Shown: positions 41,500 through 51,107 of the stretch, piece after piece | Numbering within the stretch: the stretch's first letter is position 1 | Layout: every line of letters begins with the position of its first letter | DNA from: Lentilactobacillus rapi DSM 19907 = JCM 15042 | GTDB lineage: Bacteria; Bacillota; Bacilli; Lactobacillales; Lactobacillaceae | Direction: 5' to 3' | Length of the DNA stretch: 64,000 bases | Assembly: GCF_001436255.1 (NCBI RefSeq) | Contig: NZ_AZEI01000003.1 | Span: 50,219 to 114,218 of the forward strand | Translations under genes and position numbers: made by a program | Notes under the pieces: generated by a model | The model's database searches: none | What the model was told of the DNA's origin: nothing | The model's input: the letters and a program-made list of their open reading frames with translations, nothing else

Positions 41500-42208
41500 A
41501 ATTGTGCGTATCCTCGTTGGGATGAAGCTTTTTCCAATCGGCTTCAGCTTTAGTTAATCGTAAATAGCGTGGTACGACAGCATCAACATTCGTAACAGGA
41601 TCAACCTGTCTGCCATAAAGTCCCAAACGAGCTGCATCAGGAAGATCGGCCAACTTGTCTGCAACAATGAGTCGGTCTCCTAATGCCTGACGCATCCCCT
41701 CCTCGAAAGCATCGGTATCCCCAATAATCATAACCCTCTGATTATAAGGTTCAAGTAATTCTAACCACTGGTCCAAATTAATATGTTGATCCTCAATCAA
41801 TTCGATTGGATTACCATCATCACCAATCTGATATAAGCCAGTGAACATATTCTGATTGCGCCCATCAAAAATTGGATTAACTAAAACATCTGGTTGAGAC
41901 ACATTGAGGCAAAGGGTTAACAAGCTGGAAACCATCGTTAACTGAATTCCCAAAGTCGCAGCGATCGTCTTGGCTGCCGTCACGGCCATTCGAATACCTG
42001 TATAAGATCCAGGACCAGCAGCAACGACGACCCGATCCAAATCGCTCGGCTTGAGATCAGATTTGTTGACTAAATCCTCAATAATTGGCATCAAAAATTC
42101 AGCATGTTTTCGATGAGTTGTAATGGTTGTTTGTGCTAATAAATGGTCATCATCCAAAACCGCCACCGAAAGTGGTCGATTGGACGTATCAATTGCTAAA
42201 ATTTTCAT
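41483..42208 (-). CDS. tsaB: TsaB, tRNA threonylcarbamoyladenosine synthesis subunit
   Basis: TsaB is the inactive paralogue that pairs with TsaD. The 241-residue protein begins MKILAIDTSNRPLSVAVLDD and contains VAAGPGSYTGIRMAVTAAKT near 68-87, both typical. The catalytic metal ligands of TsaD are absent, as expected. AAGGGT precedes the ATG. Confidence 0.95.
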   Translation of the reverse strand: MKILAIDTSNRPLSVAVLDDDHLLAQTTITTHRKHAEFLMPIIEDLVNKSDLKPSDLDRVVVAAGPGSYTGIRMAVTAAKTIAATLGIQLTMVSSLLTLCLNVSQPDVLVNPIFDGRNQNMFTGLYQIGDDGNPIELIEDQHINLDQWLELLEPYNQRVMIIGDTDAFEEGMRQALGDRLIVADKLADLPDAARLGLYGRQVDPVTNVDAVVPRYLRLTKAEADWKKLHPNEDTHNYVEKI

Positions 42209-42231
42209 TGTTTTTATTTACCCTTGCCTTA

Positions 42232-42987
42232 CTATCTATCATTCCAAACAAACGTTGCACTTGCAGAAATGGCATCGTTTGAAGTCACTTCATGGATTGT
42301 TTTAATTTTATCATTATCTTCAGAATCGACAACTACTGAACTCGTGACAATATTGCCGTATTTGACTTCATTATCAAAGCGAATATCGATTTGGGCTGGC
42401 GTGTGACTGTCCAAGAATGCCATCGGTAAAGAATCCAACATCCACTCCAGATAATGGGCATTATTCACGTGACCGTTAAAATCAATATCACTGCAGCGAA
42501 CCTGGTATTTTTTAGAATCCGCCTCGGCTAAATCCTTAATAATTTTTGGTCGAGGTAGTCGAGGCACTCGTTTAACTTTTTCAGATTGATATGGGGCAAT
42601 AATTTCGGGGGTCATGGGCGTAATCTTCCGCTTTTCTTCGTCCATTAATACCCAAATGCTTTCAACCTTAACCAGTTCATTGCCTTGCTCATCATGTAGC
42701 CAGAATTCTCGATAGGCAAAGTAACGATTATAAGAAGTGCCCCGGGTGGTCATTTTGACCGTATCCCTATTTTTAGGTAACTGATTAATTTTAATCGAGT
42801 ATGAAATCACGACCCAACCAATGCCATACTTAGAAATAAGTGCGGCTTGATCGACTCCCAACGACTCATTTTGATGCTCGGAAGCTAAAATTAGCACATT
42901 GATGAGCATGGGAATGGTAATGTTATTATTAACATCGCATTCATAGAATGGAATGGTATGGAACTCGCTAAATTGTTTGGCAGCCAT
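42232..42987 (-). CDS. Acyl-ACP thioesterase
   Basis: This 251-residue protein matches the bacterial FatA/FatB-like acyl-ACP thioesterases with two hot-dog domains: the first with PFYECDVNNNITIPMLINVL, the second with CSDIDFNGHVNNAHYLEWML, in which Asp, Asn and His form the usual catalytic set. It releases fatty acids from ACP. The ATG at 42987 is chosen over the GTG at 42993. It lies in the rsmI-tsaB run. Confidence 0.87.
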   Translation of the reverse strand: MAAKQFSEFHTIPFYECDVNNNITIPMLINVLILASEHQNESLGVDQAALISKYGIGWVVISYSIKINQLPKNRDTVKMTTRGTSYNRYFAYREFWLHDEQGNELVKVESIWVLMDEEKRKITPMTPEIIAPYQSEKVKRVPRLPRPKIIKDLAEADSKKYQVRCSDIDFNGHVNNAHYLEWMLDSLPMAFLDSHTPAQIDIRFDNEVKYGNIVTSSVVVDSEDNDKIKTIHEVTSNDAISASATFVWNDR

Positions 42988-43006
42988 GGGCACTTCTTCT
43001 TTCCGT

Positions 43007-43882
43007 TTACTTGATGTCGTGATATTCGTTATAAATTACTTGCTTTTTTAAGTTATGATCTTTGGCAACCCGTTTGATCGCCTCGTTAACCGATAAGCCA
43101 TTTTTGATGTGGAAATCAACTTGCTGATTAACGCTCATTCCTTCAAGTGGATCATCATGTTCAATCTCAGGATTTGCATTACCCGCTACTATAATAACAA
43201 ATTCCCCACGAATTTCAGTAGAATCTGCCCATTCGTACAAGGCAGCCAAATCACCACGAATAAATTCTTCGTGTTTCTTCGTCAATTCACGGCAAAGTGC
43301 AGCCTTCCGTTGTTCACCAAGTTGTGTTAATAACGACTTTAGCGTCTTTTTTAGTCGATGAGGCGCTTCGTAGAAAATCAGGGTTTCCGGTCGATTTTGT
43401 AATTCCATGAGTTCTTCTCGTTGTTCCTTGGGCTTGCGAGACAAAAAACCATAAAAGTAAAAGGGTTGCGGAGAAACGCCAGAGGCAATTAAAGCCGTTA
43501 TTCCGGCATTGGCACCAGGTAATGGAACCACATTGATTGATTGTTTGATACATTCAACTACCAACTCATGACCTGGATCGCTGATCGAAGGCATCCCGGC
43601 ATCACTCACTTGGGCAATCGTTATCCCCTGTTTTAACTTAGCGATCAATTCAGGAATTCTCTGGGCAGTATTGTGTTCATGAAAACTGATTTGCTTGGTT
43701 TCAATGTCAAAATGACTGAGTAACTTTTGGGTATTCCGAGTGTCTTCGGACGCAATCAAATCCGCCTCTTTGAGAATTTCAACTGCCCGGAAAGTCATAT
43801 CAGACAAATTGCCAATTGGCGTTGGCACTAAATATAAGATGCCATATTGAGTTGACGTATCAAAACTTTTTTGTGTTTCCAC
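43007..43882 (-). CDS. rsmI: 16S rRNA (cytidine1402-2'-O)-methyltransferase
   Basis: RsmI methylates C1402 of 16S rRNA. The 291-residue protein has the tetrapyrrole-methylase fold: LYLVPTPIGNLSDMTFRAVE near 16-35, SDAGMPSISDPG near 94-105 and PLPGANAGITAL. The start is a GTG at 43882 with AGGGGAT upstream. The gene follows yabA, as in Bacillus. Confidence 0.96.
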   Translation of the reverse strand: METQKSFDTSTQYGILYLVPTPIGNLSDMTFRAVEILKEADLIASEDTRNTQKLLSHFDIETKQISFHEHNTAQRIPELIAKLKQGITIAQVSDAGMPSISDPGHELVVECIKQSINVVPLPGANAGITALIASGVSPQPFYFYGFLSRKPKEQREELMELQNRPETLIFYEAPHRLKKTLKSLLTQLGEQRKAALCRELTKKHEEFIRGDLAALYEWADSTEIRGEFVIIVAGNANPEIEHDDPLEGMSVNQQVDFHIKNGLSVNEAIKRVAKDHNLKKQVIYNEYHDIK

Positions 43883-43891
43883 GATTATCCC

Positions 43892-44224
43892 CTAATCTCT
43901 GCGGCCATAGATAATATCAGTACAAAAAATACAGTCTTCATCATTTTCGCGACGCTTACCATAGTACTCGTTGCAAACATGGAATCCTTCATTATATAAC
44001 TTCTCAAGGTTTTTACGTGATTTCGATAATTGTGGAGAATTTTGCCCTACTTTTTCGGTAATCTCAGTTACTCGTTCCCTTAAATGTTGGTTTTCAATCT
44101 CCAATTCGGCATTTTTCTCCATCAATTCAATTAACGATTCATGCAAATGTGAGAAATTAACCGCTGTGGCGTTAAGTCGGGTATCCATCTCTTTTAATGC
44201 ATCATATAAACTTTGAGATTCCAC
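43892..44224 (-). CDS. yabA: YabA, replication initiation control protein
   Basis: YabA restrains DnaA and binds DnaN. The 110-residue protein has an N-terminal coiled coil (about 5-60, [18 protein letters not shown]) and a C-terminal zinc site formed by the His and Cys of HVCNEYYG and the CIFC pair. The start is a GTG at 44224 with AAAGGTGAT upstream; the frame open to 44260 lacks support. It follows holB by 8 bp. Confidence 0.93.
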   Translation of the reverse strand: MESQSLYDALKEMDTRLNATAVNFSHLHESLIELMEKNAELEIENQHLRERVTEITEKVGQNSPQLSKSRKNLEKLYNEGFHVCNEYYGKRRENDEDCIFCTDIIYGRRD

Positions 44225-44231
44225 GATTTTA

Positions 44232-45257
44232 TCACCTTTCAATAAACGACGACTTGGCAATTTTTAGGATATTCAAGGTAGTCGATTCAATAATATTCTG
44301 GAAATTCACGTTCACCATCATCTGGTCATTCATTGACAACAATTCATCCAGCATCTTCATGAGCTGCCCGGAAGTCCATTCGGTTGCGGCTTGATGCATC
44401 TGCTCGTTGACCGACGGAAATTTCGATTGATCGTCACTGAGCGTCCCGTACTTCATTTCCAAAACATCATCAAAAATGTTGATCATCATGGTTAGAACCA
44501 CTCGCTGCCGATCCTTATTACCAACAATTGGCATGATCGACATTTGGATGAACGGCATTGCCATCAAATTTCCCTTCACCAAATAACCAAACCACTTTGA
44601 AATCAGCCGTTGCATCTCACCAAACCAATTATCTTTGAGTAAGTCATCAATTTCACGACGACTATTTGTAATCGCCATTAATAGATTAACCTGGCTAGGC
44701 AAAACGCCACTTTGTTTTAATTCCGTAACCATTTGCGGCTTGCTTAAACTCGGAAACTCAACCACTTGGGTTCGAGAAATGATCGTTGGTAAGACGAGAT
44801 TGCGATTTTGACTGATCAAAAAGCTGACAACATTACCTGTCGGCTCTTCAATGAATTTTAACAAACTGTTTGCTGCTCCGGTTGTCATCTTTTCGGCGTC
44901 CGAAATAATGAAGACCTTTTTGGAGCCTTCCATCGCACTTTTGGTGAATTCGCTTTTAACGTGACGAATTTGGTCGACCTTAATACTCTGACCATCGGGC
45001 TTAGTCACGACAACATCCGGATGATCATAATGCATAATTCGGATACATTCAGGACATTTTCCACACGGAACGCCATTCGTGACGTTTGTGCAGAATAACC
45101 GCATAGCGACTCCCATCGCGACGGCAAACTGCCCCGCCCCCTCTTCGCCTGTGAAGAGATACGCGTGGGACAGCTCATCTTGATTAACTAAATTCATAAA
45201 TTGCTTAAATAGTTGTGGCTGTTTTTCCTTGGCAGCCTGGACAATATTTTCTGCCAT
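44232..45257 (-). CDS. holB: DNA polymerase III delta-prime subunit
   Basis: HolB is part of the clamp-loader. The 341-residue protein has the AAA+ fold with a degenerate P-loop GEEGAGQF (no Lys-Thr), as is normal for delta-prime, the zinc [16 protein letters not shown] near 52-67 and the arginine-finger ISRTQ. It overlaps neither neighbour and lies 11 bp after darA. The Bacillus ricT gene, usually next, is missing here. Confidence 0.94.
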   Translation of the reverse strand: MAENIVQAAKEKQPQLFKQFMNLVNQDELSHAYLFTGEEGAGQFAVAMGVAMRLFCTNVTNGVPCGKCPECIRIMHYDHPDVVVTKPDGQSIKVDQIRHVKSEFTKSAMEGSKKVFIISDAEKMTTGAANSLLKFIEEPTGNVVSFLISQNRNLVLPTIISRTQVVEFPSLSKPQMVTELKQSGVLPSQVNLLMAITNSRREIDDLLKDNWFGEMQRLISKWFGYLVKGNLMAMPFIQMSIMPIVGNKDRQRVVLTMMINIFDDVLEMKYGTLSDDQSKFPSVNEQMHQAATEWTSGQLMKMLDELLSMNDQMMVNVNFQNIIESTTLNILKIAKSSFIER

Positions 45258-45268
45258 GAATTTCCCTT

Positions 45269-45595
45269 CTAGAACTGGTGAAATTGGTCAATCGGCAGCA
45301 CCATCACGGTCGCCCCACCAACTTGAACCTCAATCGGAAATGTATGCTCTGCAGTATCGCCATTCAGGCTCACTGGTGGCGTCATAAATTGCTGACGGGC
45401 TGAGCATGTTTCCTTGATGAGCTCAAGTGTTAGGTCGACTTTGTCATCATCGATTGCAATCAAGTAGGTTGTGTTCCCTGAACGCAAGAAGCTTCCAGTG
45501 GTGGAGAAACGGGTAGCAATAATATCATGGGCAACAAAGACTGACCGTAGCTTGTTAGCATCTTTATCTTGAACGATCGCGATTACTAATTTCAT
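45269..45595 (-). CDS. darA: Cyclic di-AMP receptor DarA (PII-like)
   Basis: DarA (YaaQ, also called PstA) is a small PII-like trimer that binds cyclic di-AMP; its targets are unknown. The 108-residue protein shows the family start MKLVIAIVQDKDANKLRS and FSTTGSFLRSGNTTYLIAID, including the ligand-loop glycines. It sits between tmk and holB exactly as in Bacillus. The name PstA used for it elsewhere is unrelated to the phosphate permease. Confidence 0.94.
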   Translation of the reverse strand: MKLVIAIVQDKDANKLRSVFVAHDIIATRFSTTGSFLRSGNTTYLIAIDDDKVDLTLELIKETCSARQQFMTPPVSLNGDTAEHTFPIEVQVGGATVMVLPIDQFHQF

Positions 45596-45598
45596 AAA

Positions 45599-46249
45599 TC
45601 AACTCTCCTTAAAATACTCGGCTGCAATTTGATGAATTGTCTTAATAGTGTCTGTCACAACTTGTTGAAATGGCTGGGTAGCGTCAATTGTTACAAACCG
45701 ATTGGGATTAGCCTCCCTAATTGCTGTATAACCTTTATGAACCCGTTTATGAAAAGCAGTGGTTTCGACATCTAAGCGATCAATTTTACTACTGTCCCGG
45801 TGCTTCTCAATTCGTTTCAGCCCAACCTCTACAGGAATATCAAAATAAATTGTCTTATAAGGAAGTAATTGTTCAGTGGCGAATTCATTCATTTTGGCAA
45901 CTTGCGCCATTCCAATTTGGCGACCAGATCCTTGATAGGCAACCGAGCTGTCCACGTAACGATCACAAAGGACTAATTTACCGGCAGCTAACGCCGGCAG
46001 AATTGTTTCAATTAAATGTTGCCTTCGAGCAGCAGCGTATAGTAACGCTTCGGTTCGATAATCCATTTCGGTGTTATCCCGATCTAGGATCACGCGTCGG
46101 ATTTCCTCGGAGATCTTGTTGCCGCCAGGCTCTCTGGTCACTAACAATTGATCGCCAATCTCTTGATCAAATTGTTCAACCACCTTGTTCATAACGGAAG
46201 TTTTGCCAGCGCCATCGGGTCCTTCAAATGTTATAAACTTACCCTTCAA
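45599..46249 (-). CDS. tmk: Thymidylate kinase
   Basis: Tmk makes dTDP from dTMP. The 216-residue protein has Walker A GPDGAGKTS near 10-18, the DRx motif LCDRYVDSSVAYQG, and the LID arginine region. The start is a TTG at 46249 with GAGGGA about eight bases upstream; no ATG is near. A promoter lies at 46280-46308. Confidence 0.95.
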   Translation of the reverse strand: MKGKFITFEGPDGAGKTSVMNKVVEQFDQEIGDQLLVTREPGGNKISEEIRRVILDRDNTEMDYRTEALLYAAARRQHLIETILPALAAGKLVLCDRYVDSSVAYQGSGRQIGMAQVAKMNEFATEQLLPYKTIYFDIPVEVGLKRIEKHRDSSKIDRLDVETTAFHKRVHKGYTAIREANPNRFVTIDATQPFQQVVTDTIKTIHQIAAEYFKES

Positions 46250-46279
46250 AACAATTCCCTCACTTCTTAATTTAATTCA

Positions 46280-46308
46280 ATTGTACGATATGTTGTTTTA
46301 CCTGTCTA
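46280..46308 (-). promoter_or_regulatory. Promoter of tmk
   Basis: On the minus strand TAGACA and TACAAT are 17 bases apart, about 30 bp before the TTG start. It would begin the tmk-darA-holB-yabA transcript. Confidence 0.6.
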
Positions 46309-46319
46309 TTTCAAAAGAA

Positions 46320-46367
46320 AAGAGCGATCCTTCATTTAACTGTGCATTTCATTCTTGGTCGCTCAAT
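46320..46367 (-). terminator. Terminator after yaaL
   Basis: GAGCGA.CC and GG.TCGCTC form the stem and are followed by TTTTCTTTT on the minus strand. It closes the dnaX-ybaB-recR-yaaL operon. Confidence 0.75.
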
Positions 46368-46446
46368 CCACGATTAAATATCAGTCACTCCTTGATATTG
46401 AAGACCCAAGCTCAACGGGTTCTCCTAACCACATCCAGCTTACCCG

Positions 46447-46716
46447 CTAAGATTCAAAATCATTCCGGTCATAGCTAATAACGGACGGTTGAATTTGGTT
46501 GTTTTTAATTTTTCTGATTCGAGCCTCTTTATATATGAAGAAATATTTTTGTCTTGCTAACGCAGTTTCCTGCTCCATCTCAATATCGCTGTCAGCAACA
46601 GCATTTTGAGTCTGGGCAGCATGATCCCACTCTTCTTTGAGGTTGTTAATGAGTTCGAGAAGCCGTTGGTCGTATTCAGTTTTAACATCACGCCGCTTTA
46701 ACCGGTTAAAAAACAT
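46447..46716 (-). CDS. yaaL: YaaL family protein (DUF2508)
   Basis: This 89-residue protein matches the small YaaL/DUF2508 family found after recR in Bacillota: a helical, charged protein with YDQRLLELINNLKEEWDHA near 16-34 and ARQKYFFIYKEARIRK near 54-69. The function is unknown. It lies 15 bp after recR with GGAGG before the ATG. Confidence 0.85.
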   Translation of the reverse strand: MFFNRLKRRDVKTEYDQRLLELINNLKEEWDHAAQTQNAVADSDIEMEQETALARQKYFFIYKEARIRKIKNNQIQPSVISYDRNDFES

Positions 46717-46731
46717 CGTTTCGACCTCCTA

Positions 46732-47331
46732 CTAAATTTCCGTTCGTCCTTCAACTGCCTTAAATAGTGTTACCTCGTCGGCATACTCAATGTCAGACCC
46801 AACCGACAATCCATGGGCGAGGCGGGTCACTTTGATGCCCGCCGGTTTGATTAATTTACTCAAATACATCGCGGTTGCTTCGCCTTCAGGAGTCGCATTA
46901 GTGGCAACGATCACTTCTTTAACGGCTTTATTTTTTTGTAGCCGTTTAATGAGTGAACTGATGTTAAGATCTTCTGGGCCTTTACCTTCAATCGGTGATA
47001 AAACGCCATGGAGCACGTGGTACAAGCCGTGATATTCTTGAACCCGTTCCATCACCATCACATCTTTAGGTTCCTCAACCACTAAAATGGTCGATTGATC
47101 GCGATTTTTATCACGACAAATTTCACATGGATCTTCATCGGTCAAATTCCCACAGATTGAACAGTAATGGAGATCTTTTTTGGTTGCCATGAGTGCTTTA
47201 GAAAAATCGGCAACGTCATCCTCATTCATATCAACGGTATAAAAGGCCAGTCGGGTAGCGGTTTTGCTTCCGATTCCCGGCAGTTTCATGTAACTCTCAA
47301 TTAATTTTGCGATTGGTTCAGGATATTGCAT
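46732..47331 (-). CDS. recR: Recombination mediator RecR
   Basis: RecR works with RecO and RecF to load RecA. The 199-residue protein has a helix-hairpin-helix ([15 protein letters not shown], about 17-31), a zinc site [16 protein letters not shown] near 57-72 and a Toprim domain with [12 protein letters not shown]. It forms the usual dnaX-ybaB-recR operon. Confidence 0.96.
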   Translation of the reverse strand: MQYPEPIAKLIESYMKLPGIGSKTATRLAFYTVDMNEDDVADFSKALMATKKDLHYCSICGNLTDEDPCEICRDKNRDQSTILVVEEPKDVMVMERVQEYHGLYHVLHGVLSPIEGKGPEDLNISSLIKRLQKNKAVKEVIVATNATPEGEATAMYLSKLIKPAGIKVTRLAHGLSVGSDIEYADEVTLFKAVEGRTEI

Positions 47332-47353
47332 AGTTTTCCCTTCTAAAACAGGA

Positions 47354-47665
47354 TTACATTCCAGGAAGTCCCTTTGTGTATTTACCTAAAGTTTGCTGTG
47401 TCGTTTTTTCAACGGCAGCCAAGCCATCATTCACAGCTGCCAGCACTAGATCAGCGAGCATTTCCGGGTCATCCGGGTCAATTGCTTCTGGCTTGATTTG
47501 AATGTCAGTCATTTTTCGTTCGCCATTAAAGGTGACCTTAACCATATCATCTGGGGCAACCCCAGTGAATTCTTGCTCCTTTAAGTTTTCTTGTTCCTCC
47601 GCTAATTGTTTTTGCATTTTTTTCATTTGCTTCATCATTTTATTTCTGTTCATACCATTCATCAT
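47354..47665 (-). CDS. ybaB: YbaB/EbfC nucleoid-associated protein
   Basis: This 103-residue protein starts with a Met/Lys-rich helix ([18 protein letters not shown]) and shows the family core [20 protein letters not shown]. YbaB binds DNA as a dimer; its role with DnaX/RecR is suggested only by conserved linkage. GGAGG lies upstream of the ATG pair at 47665. Confidence 0.93.
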   Translation of the reverse strand: MMNGMNRNKMMKQMKKMQKQLAEEQENLKEQEFTGVAPDDMVKVTFNGERKMTDIQIKPEAIDPDDPEMLADLVLAAVNDGLAAVEKTTQQTLGKYTKGLPGM

Positions 47666-47683
47666 AAGTCATTTTCCTCCACT

Positions 47684-49453
47684 TTAATCGTTTTTAATAT
47701 CTAAAATTTCTTTGCCAAACAACTCTTCAGCTTTCTTAACGACGGGTTTCTTGTTCTCATCATCGTTAGGATGGGCTTTGGGGTCTGGATCATCTACTTC
47801 CTGCTTGCCGCCACCGGCAATTTGATCCTTGTGATTCTTCAAATACTCACTTCGAATATCTGGCCATTGATTTTCAGGCACAAACACAATCTGAGGCGCT
47901 TTGCCGACGATCCGATCCAGGTTATTGCCCAGGGCATCCTTTAGCTCTGTATCCCCTTGAGCCTTTTGATACAAGAACGAATAGTCAAATGCCACAATCA
48001 CCCCATCGGCACTCGCTGCAACCGGTTTGGAAACGTGCATGACAGCTCGTTGCGTAACTGATAGTGAGTTCATTAAATCTGGCCAAACTTCTTTGAATTG
48101 GTTTAATTGCTGACGGGTAGCCGATCCTAAGATAGGATAAATTTTGGCAATCTCAACATGCGCGTTAACCGGCTTAGCCTCAATCGACTTGGGAGCTGCC
48201 ACAGCCGGAGCCGAAGGACTCTCTGATCCAGTTGTCGGTGCCTTTCGTAATTGCTCAATTTCCTGTTGCAACTGAGCAACCTGGCTGGTCAACTTTTCAA
48301 TTCTGCTGTCAACTTCTGGTGAAGTCTGGACCGGCTGTGGCGCAGGTCGAGAAGCAACCGCTGTCTGCTCGTCTAAATGCGTAATCTTAACTGTCAACAC
48401 TTCCAAATACACGTCCGGATGGGCTGTGTATCTGAGTGAATTGGAGATGTCATTGAGTTCATTAATCATTTGATAAATATCTTGATCACTGATTTCAGTA
48501 CTCAGTGTCTTAAATTTCTCATCGACGACCCCCAGCTCCATTTGTTCGACCATTTGTGGATCCTGCTGGTAAAGAAGAATGTCTTGGCAGTAACTGGTCA
48601 AATCTTCAACAAACCGACTGGCATCCTTGCCGCCATCCAGGATCTTCTGAATGGTTATCAACGCGCTTTTGGTATCTTTTTGATGAACCTGATCCATGTA
48701 AGTTGTTAACAAACCATTAGTGACACTGCCAGTTACTAACAGGGCATTTTCGTAGGTAATTTGATTGTCCCCGTAAGACATTGCCTGATCCAAAATACTA
48801 AGGGCATCGCGCATCCCACCTTCAGCTGCTTTGGCAATCAACTTCAGTGCCTTGTCATCATAGTCAACTTTCTTCTGTTGCAGGATGTATTCCATTCGTT
48901 CCAGAATATCTTTGGGTTTGATTCGCTTAAAATCAAACTTCTGGGTTCGCGAAATAATGGTTGCCGGAATCTTGTGGGGCTCCGTCGTCGCCAAAATAAA
49001 AATTACATTAGCAGGCGGTTCTTCCAACGTTTTCAGCAGCGCATTAAACGCGCCTGTTGAAAGCATATGAACTTCATCAATAATGTAAACCTTGTAATCA
49101 GCCTGAGTGGGCGCATATTTTGCTTTATCTCTAATATCACGGATTTCTTCAACCCCATTGTTAGATGCCGCATCAATCTCAATAACATCGTTGAGACTTC
49201 CATCATTAATTGCCTTACAAGTTTCACACTCATTACAAGGCTCACCGTCCTTTAAATAATGGCAGTTCACAGCTTTGGAAAAAATTTTAGCTGCTGAAGT
49301 CTTCCCAGTTCCTCTCGGGCCGGTGAATAGATATGCATGACTAATTTGTTTAGTAATCAAGGCGTTTTTTAACGTACGTGTAATGATTGCCTGACCGACG
49401 ATTTCATCGAATCGCTGTGGTCGCCATACCCGGTATAAAGCTTGATAGCTCAT
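47684..49453 (-). CDS. dnaX: DNA polymerase III subunits gamma/tau
   Basis: DnaX is the clamp-loader motor and organises the replisome. From the ATG at 49453 (GGAGGG upstream) it has 589 residues: Walker A GPRGTGKTSA near 46-55, zinc CHYLKDGEPCNECETC, Walker B YIIDEVHML and SRTQ, then domain III and a Pro/Ala-rich linker with a short heptad stretch (EKLTSQVAQLQQEIEQLRK) near 390-410. The longer open frame to 49549 lacks a ribosome site. I saw no obvious slippery heptamer for making a short gamma form. Confidence 0.95.
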   Translation of the reverse strand: MSYQALYRVWRPQRFDEIVGQAIITRTLKNALITKQISHAYLFTGPRGTGKTSAAKIFSKAVNCHYLKDGEPCNECETCKAINDGSLNDVIEIDAASNNGVEEIRDIRDKAKYAPTQADYKVYIIDEVHMLSTGAFNALLKTLEEPPANVIFILATTEPHKIPATIISRTQKFDFKRIKPKDILERMEYILQQKKVDYDDKALKLIAKAAEGGMRDALSILDQAMSYGDNQITYENALLVTGSVTNGLLTTYMDQVHQKDTKSALITIQKILDGGKDASRFVEDLTSYCQDILLYQQDPQMVEQMELGVVDEKFKTLSTEISDQDIYQMINELNDISNSLRYTAHPDVYLEVLTVKITHLDEQTAVASRPAPQPVQTSPEVDSRIEKLTSQVAQLQQEIEQLRKAPTTGSESPSAPAVAAPKSIEAKPVNAHVEIAKIYPILGSATRQQLNQFKEVWPDLMNSLSVTQRAVMHVSKPVAASADGVIVAFDYSFLYQKAQGDTELKDALGNNLDRIVGKAPQIVFVPENQWPDIRSEYLKNHKDQIAGGGKQEVDDPDPKAHPNDDENKKPVVKKAEELFGKEILDIKND

Positions 49454-49685
49454 TACTAAACCCTCCAAAAAAGATAGCCAACTTTTAAAAACATCTAATA
49501 AAAACGTCTCAATAATTATATGATGAAATGAAGAATAATGCCAATACAAATGTGGCTGAAGAAGTTGATCATTCTGAACTCGGTTGCCTTCTCACCTAAT
49601 TGTTGAAATTTAACAAATTAATTTGCTTGGCTTCACAAATTAACATTGCCCCTCCGGTTATTCCTGCTTGAATCGGCACACTTCA

Positions 49686-49717
49686 CAAAAAAATCTCCCA
49701 GCATCTCTGCTGGGAGT
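49686..49717 (-). terminator. Terminator after SRP RNA
   Basis: CTCCCAGCA and TGCTGGGAG pair around a 4-base loop and are followed by a seven-T run on the minus strand. Confidence 0.9.
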
Positions 49718-49730
49718 CTAAAGTTCATAA

Positions 49731-49826
49731 TCAAGAGACACAAGGTCGATGATACTTAGTGCTGCTTCCTTCCGGATCTGACACAGTTCGTAACCCGACC
49801 CTTGTCTCAGGGCCTTGCGGCAATAT
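49731..49826 (-). ncRNA. ffs: SRP RNA (small bacterial 4.5S type)
   Basis: The minus strand has the Ffh-binding domain GTCAGATCCGGAAGGAAG followed by CAGCACTAA, with the GGAA tetraloop. The outer stem is formed by GAGACAAGGGTCG and CGACCTTGTGTCTC. Length is about 95 bases, the small form lacking the Alu domain. It lies between tadA and dnaX, as in Bacillus, and is followed by a strong terminator. Ends are estimated to a few bases. Confidence 0.95.
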
Positions 49827-49858
49827 CTATCATAACTTACTATGAGAAAAATTTCCAG

Positions 49859-50332
49859 TCAGTTTTTCTTTTTTCTTTTTCGAGCTGCTTTAAAGAAGTC
49901 TTTCATGATCTGTGAACACTGCTTGCTGAGGATTCCTTCGGTCACGTTTACCTGATGATTCATTCGATTATCTTCTAACACCTGATATAAGCTTCGCACT
50001 GCACCGGCCTTAGGATCCCTTGAGCCAAAATAAACTGAACAGATACGTGAATTGACAATTGCCCCCGAACACATGAGACACGGCTCAATCGTTACATATA
50101 AATCACAATCGATTAATCGCCAGCTCTGGAGCATCCCACAAGCTTCCTGGATCGCCATAATTTCCGCATGGGCAACCCCATCGTTTAAATGCTCCCTCAA
50201 GTTGTGGCCACGGCCGATAATCACACCGTCGTGCACCACAACCGCCCCAATTGGAACCTCACCAATCACATATGCCTTTTGTGCTTCAACAAGTGCAGCC
50301 CGCATATATTGTTCATTAATCGAAGTTGTCAT
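49859..50332 (-). CDS. tadA: tRNA-specific adenosine deaminase TadA
   Basis: TadA converts A34 to inosine in tRNA-Arg. The 157-residue protein has the zinc ligands in VAHAEIMAIQ (His and the catalytic Glu) and EPCLMCSGAI (two Cys). The ATG at 50332 is chosen because GAGG lies 8 bases upstream; a TTG one codon earlier is possible. Confidence 0.95.
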   Translation of the reverse strand: MTTSINEQYMRAALVEAQKAYVIGEVPIGAVVVHDGVIIGRGHNLREHLNDGVAHAEIMAIQEACGMLQSWRLIDCDLYVTIEPCLMCSGAIVNSRICSVYFGSRDPKAGAVRSLYQVLEDNRMNHQVNVTEGILSKQCSQIMKDFFKAARKRKKKN

Positions 50333-50341
50333 CAATCAACC

Positions 50342-50950
50342 TCACTGTTTGACGCTTTGCAAAATGTAGTAACCCTTATCCCGCTTTACAATTGTGCAGT
50401 TACCAAAGATTTGAGTCATCAATTTTTTGGCGGATGGGGCACCCTGTTTCTTTTGCAGTACAACGGTCAACGTCCCGTTTGGAACCAAGTGGTCACTGGC
50501 CCCTGTGATCATTGCATCAACAACTTTTTTACCGGCACGGACAGGTGGGTTGGTAACAACCGCGGCATACTGATCGGTCACCTGGTCATAAACATCACTG
50601 GTAAAAATATGAACGTTGTCGACTCGATTATCCCTGGCATTTTTCTGAGCCAACGATAAGGCTAGCTCGTTGACGTCAACCATATCAACTTCTCGTTTAG
50701 GAAAGGCTTTGGCAATTGCGATGCCGATTGGCCCGTAGCCGGTTCCCAGATCAAGGATTTTACCAGCGGGAATCAGATCATAGTTCACATTTTTAACAAG
50801 CACCCGACTTCCATAATCAACCGTGTGCTTAGAAAACACTCCGTTGTCTGAAGTGAACGTTAAGTTGTTCCCTAACAACGAAAAGTTCCATGTCAACGGA
50901 TTTGAGACAACATCCGGATTCTTGGAATAATAAAATTGGTTATCACTCAT
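50342..50950 (-). CDS. Class I SAM-dependent methyltransferase, RsmC-like
   Basis: This 202-residue enzyme resembles the RsmC/YbxB group: substrate-side FTSDNGVFSKHTVDYGS near 36-52, the SAM motif LDLGTGYGPIGIAIAK near 67-82 and the catalytic NPPVRAG near 133-139. RsmC methylates G1207 of 16S rRNA in E. coli; the substrate here is inferred. The ATG at 50950 has AGGAGC upstream; the frame open to 51016 runs into the nrd promoter region. Confidence 0.88.
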   Translation of the reverse strand: MSDNQFYYSKNPDVVSNPLTWNFSLLGNNLTFTSDNGVFSKHTVDYGSRVLVKNVNYDLIPAGKILDLGTGYGPIGIAIAKAFPKREVDMVDVNELALSLAQKNARDNRVDNVHIFTSDVYDQVTDQYAAVVTNPPVRAGKKVVDAMITGASDHLVPNGTLTVVLQKKQGAPSAKKLMTQIFGNCTIVKRDKGYYILQSVKQ

Positions 50951-51013
50951 AAAATAGCTCCTGTTCTCTTTTTTGGGAGAGATCCCATATTTGGTGGATA
51001 CAAGTTTTAAAAT

Positions 51014-51027
51014 CACAATATATTGTG
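51014..51027 (+). promoter_or_regulatory. NrdR box upstream of nrdHEF
   Basis: CACAATATATTGTG is a perfect palindrome matching the NrdR repressor consensus (acaCwAtATaTwGtgt). It lies directly upstream of a TTGATT-N16-TAAACT promoter at 51037-51064. NrdR boxes usually come in pairs; no clear second copy was found. Confidence 0.75.
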
Positions 51028-51036
51028 TTCTTATCG

Positions 51037-51064
51037 TTGATTTTTCTCCCAGTTAGTGTAAACT
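51037..51064 (+). promoter_or_regulatory. Promoter of nrdHEF
   Basis: TTGATT and TAAACT with a 16-base spacer, about 45 bp before the nrdH ATG. The NrdR box ends 9 bp upstream of the -35. Confidence 0.55.
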
Positions 51065-51107
51065 GTAAGCATAAATCAAAAACGAGTTGAAGGGGAAGAT
51101 GATTCAA

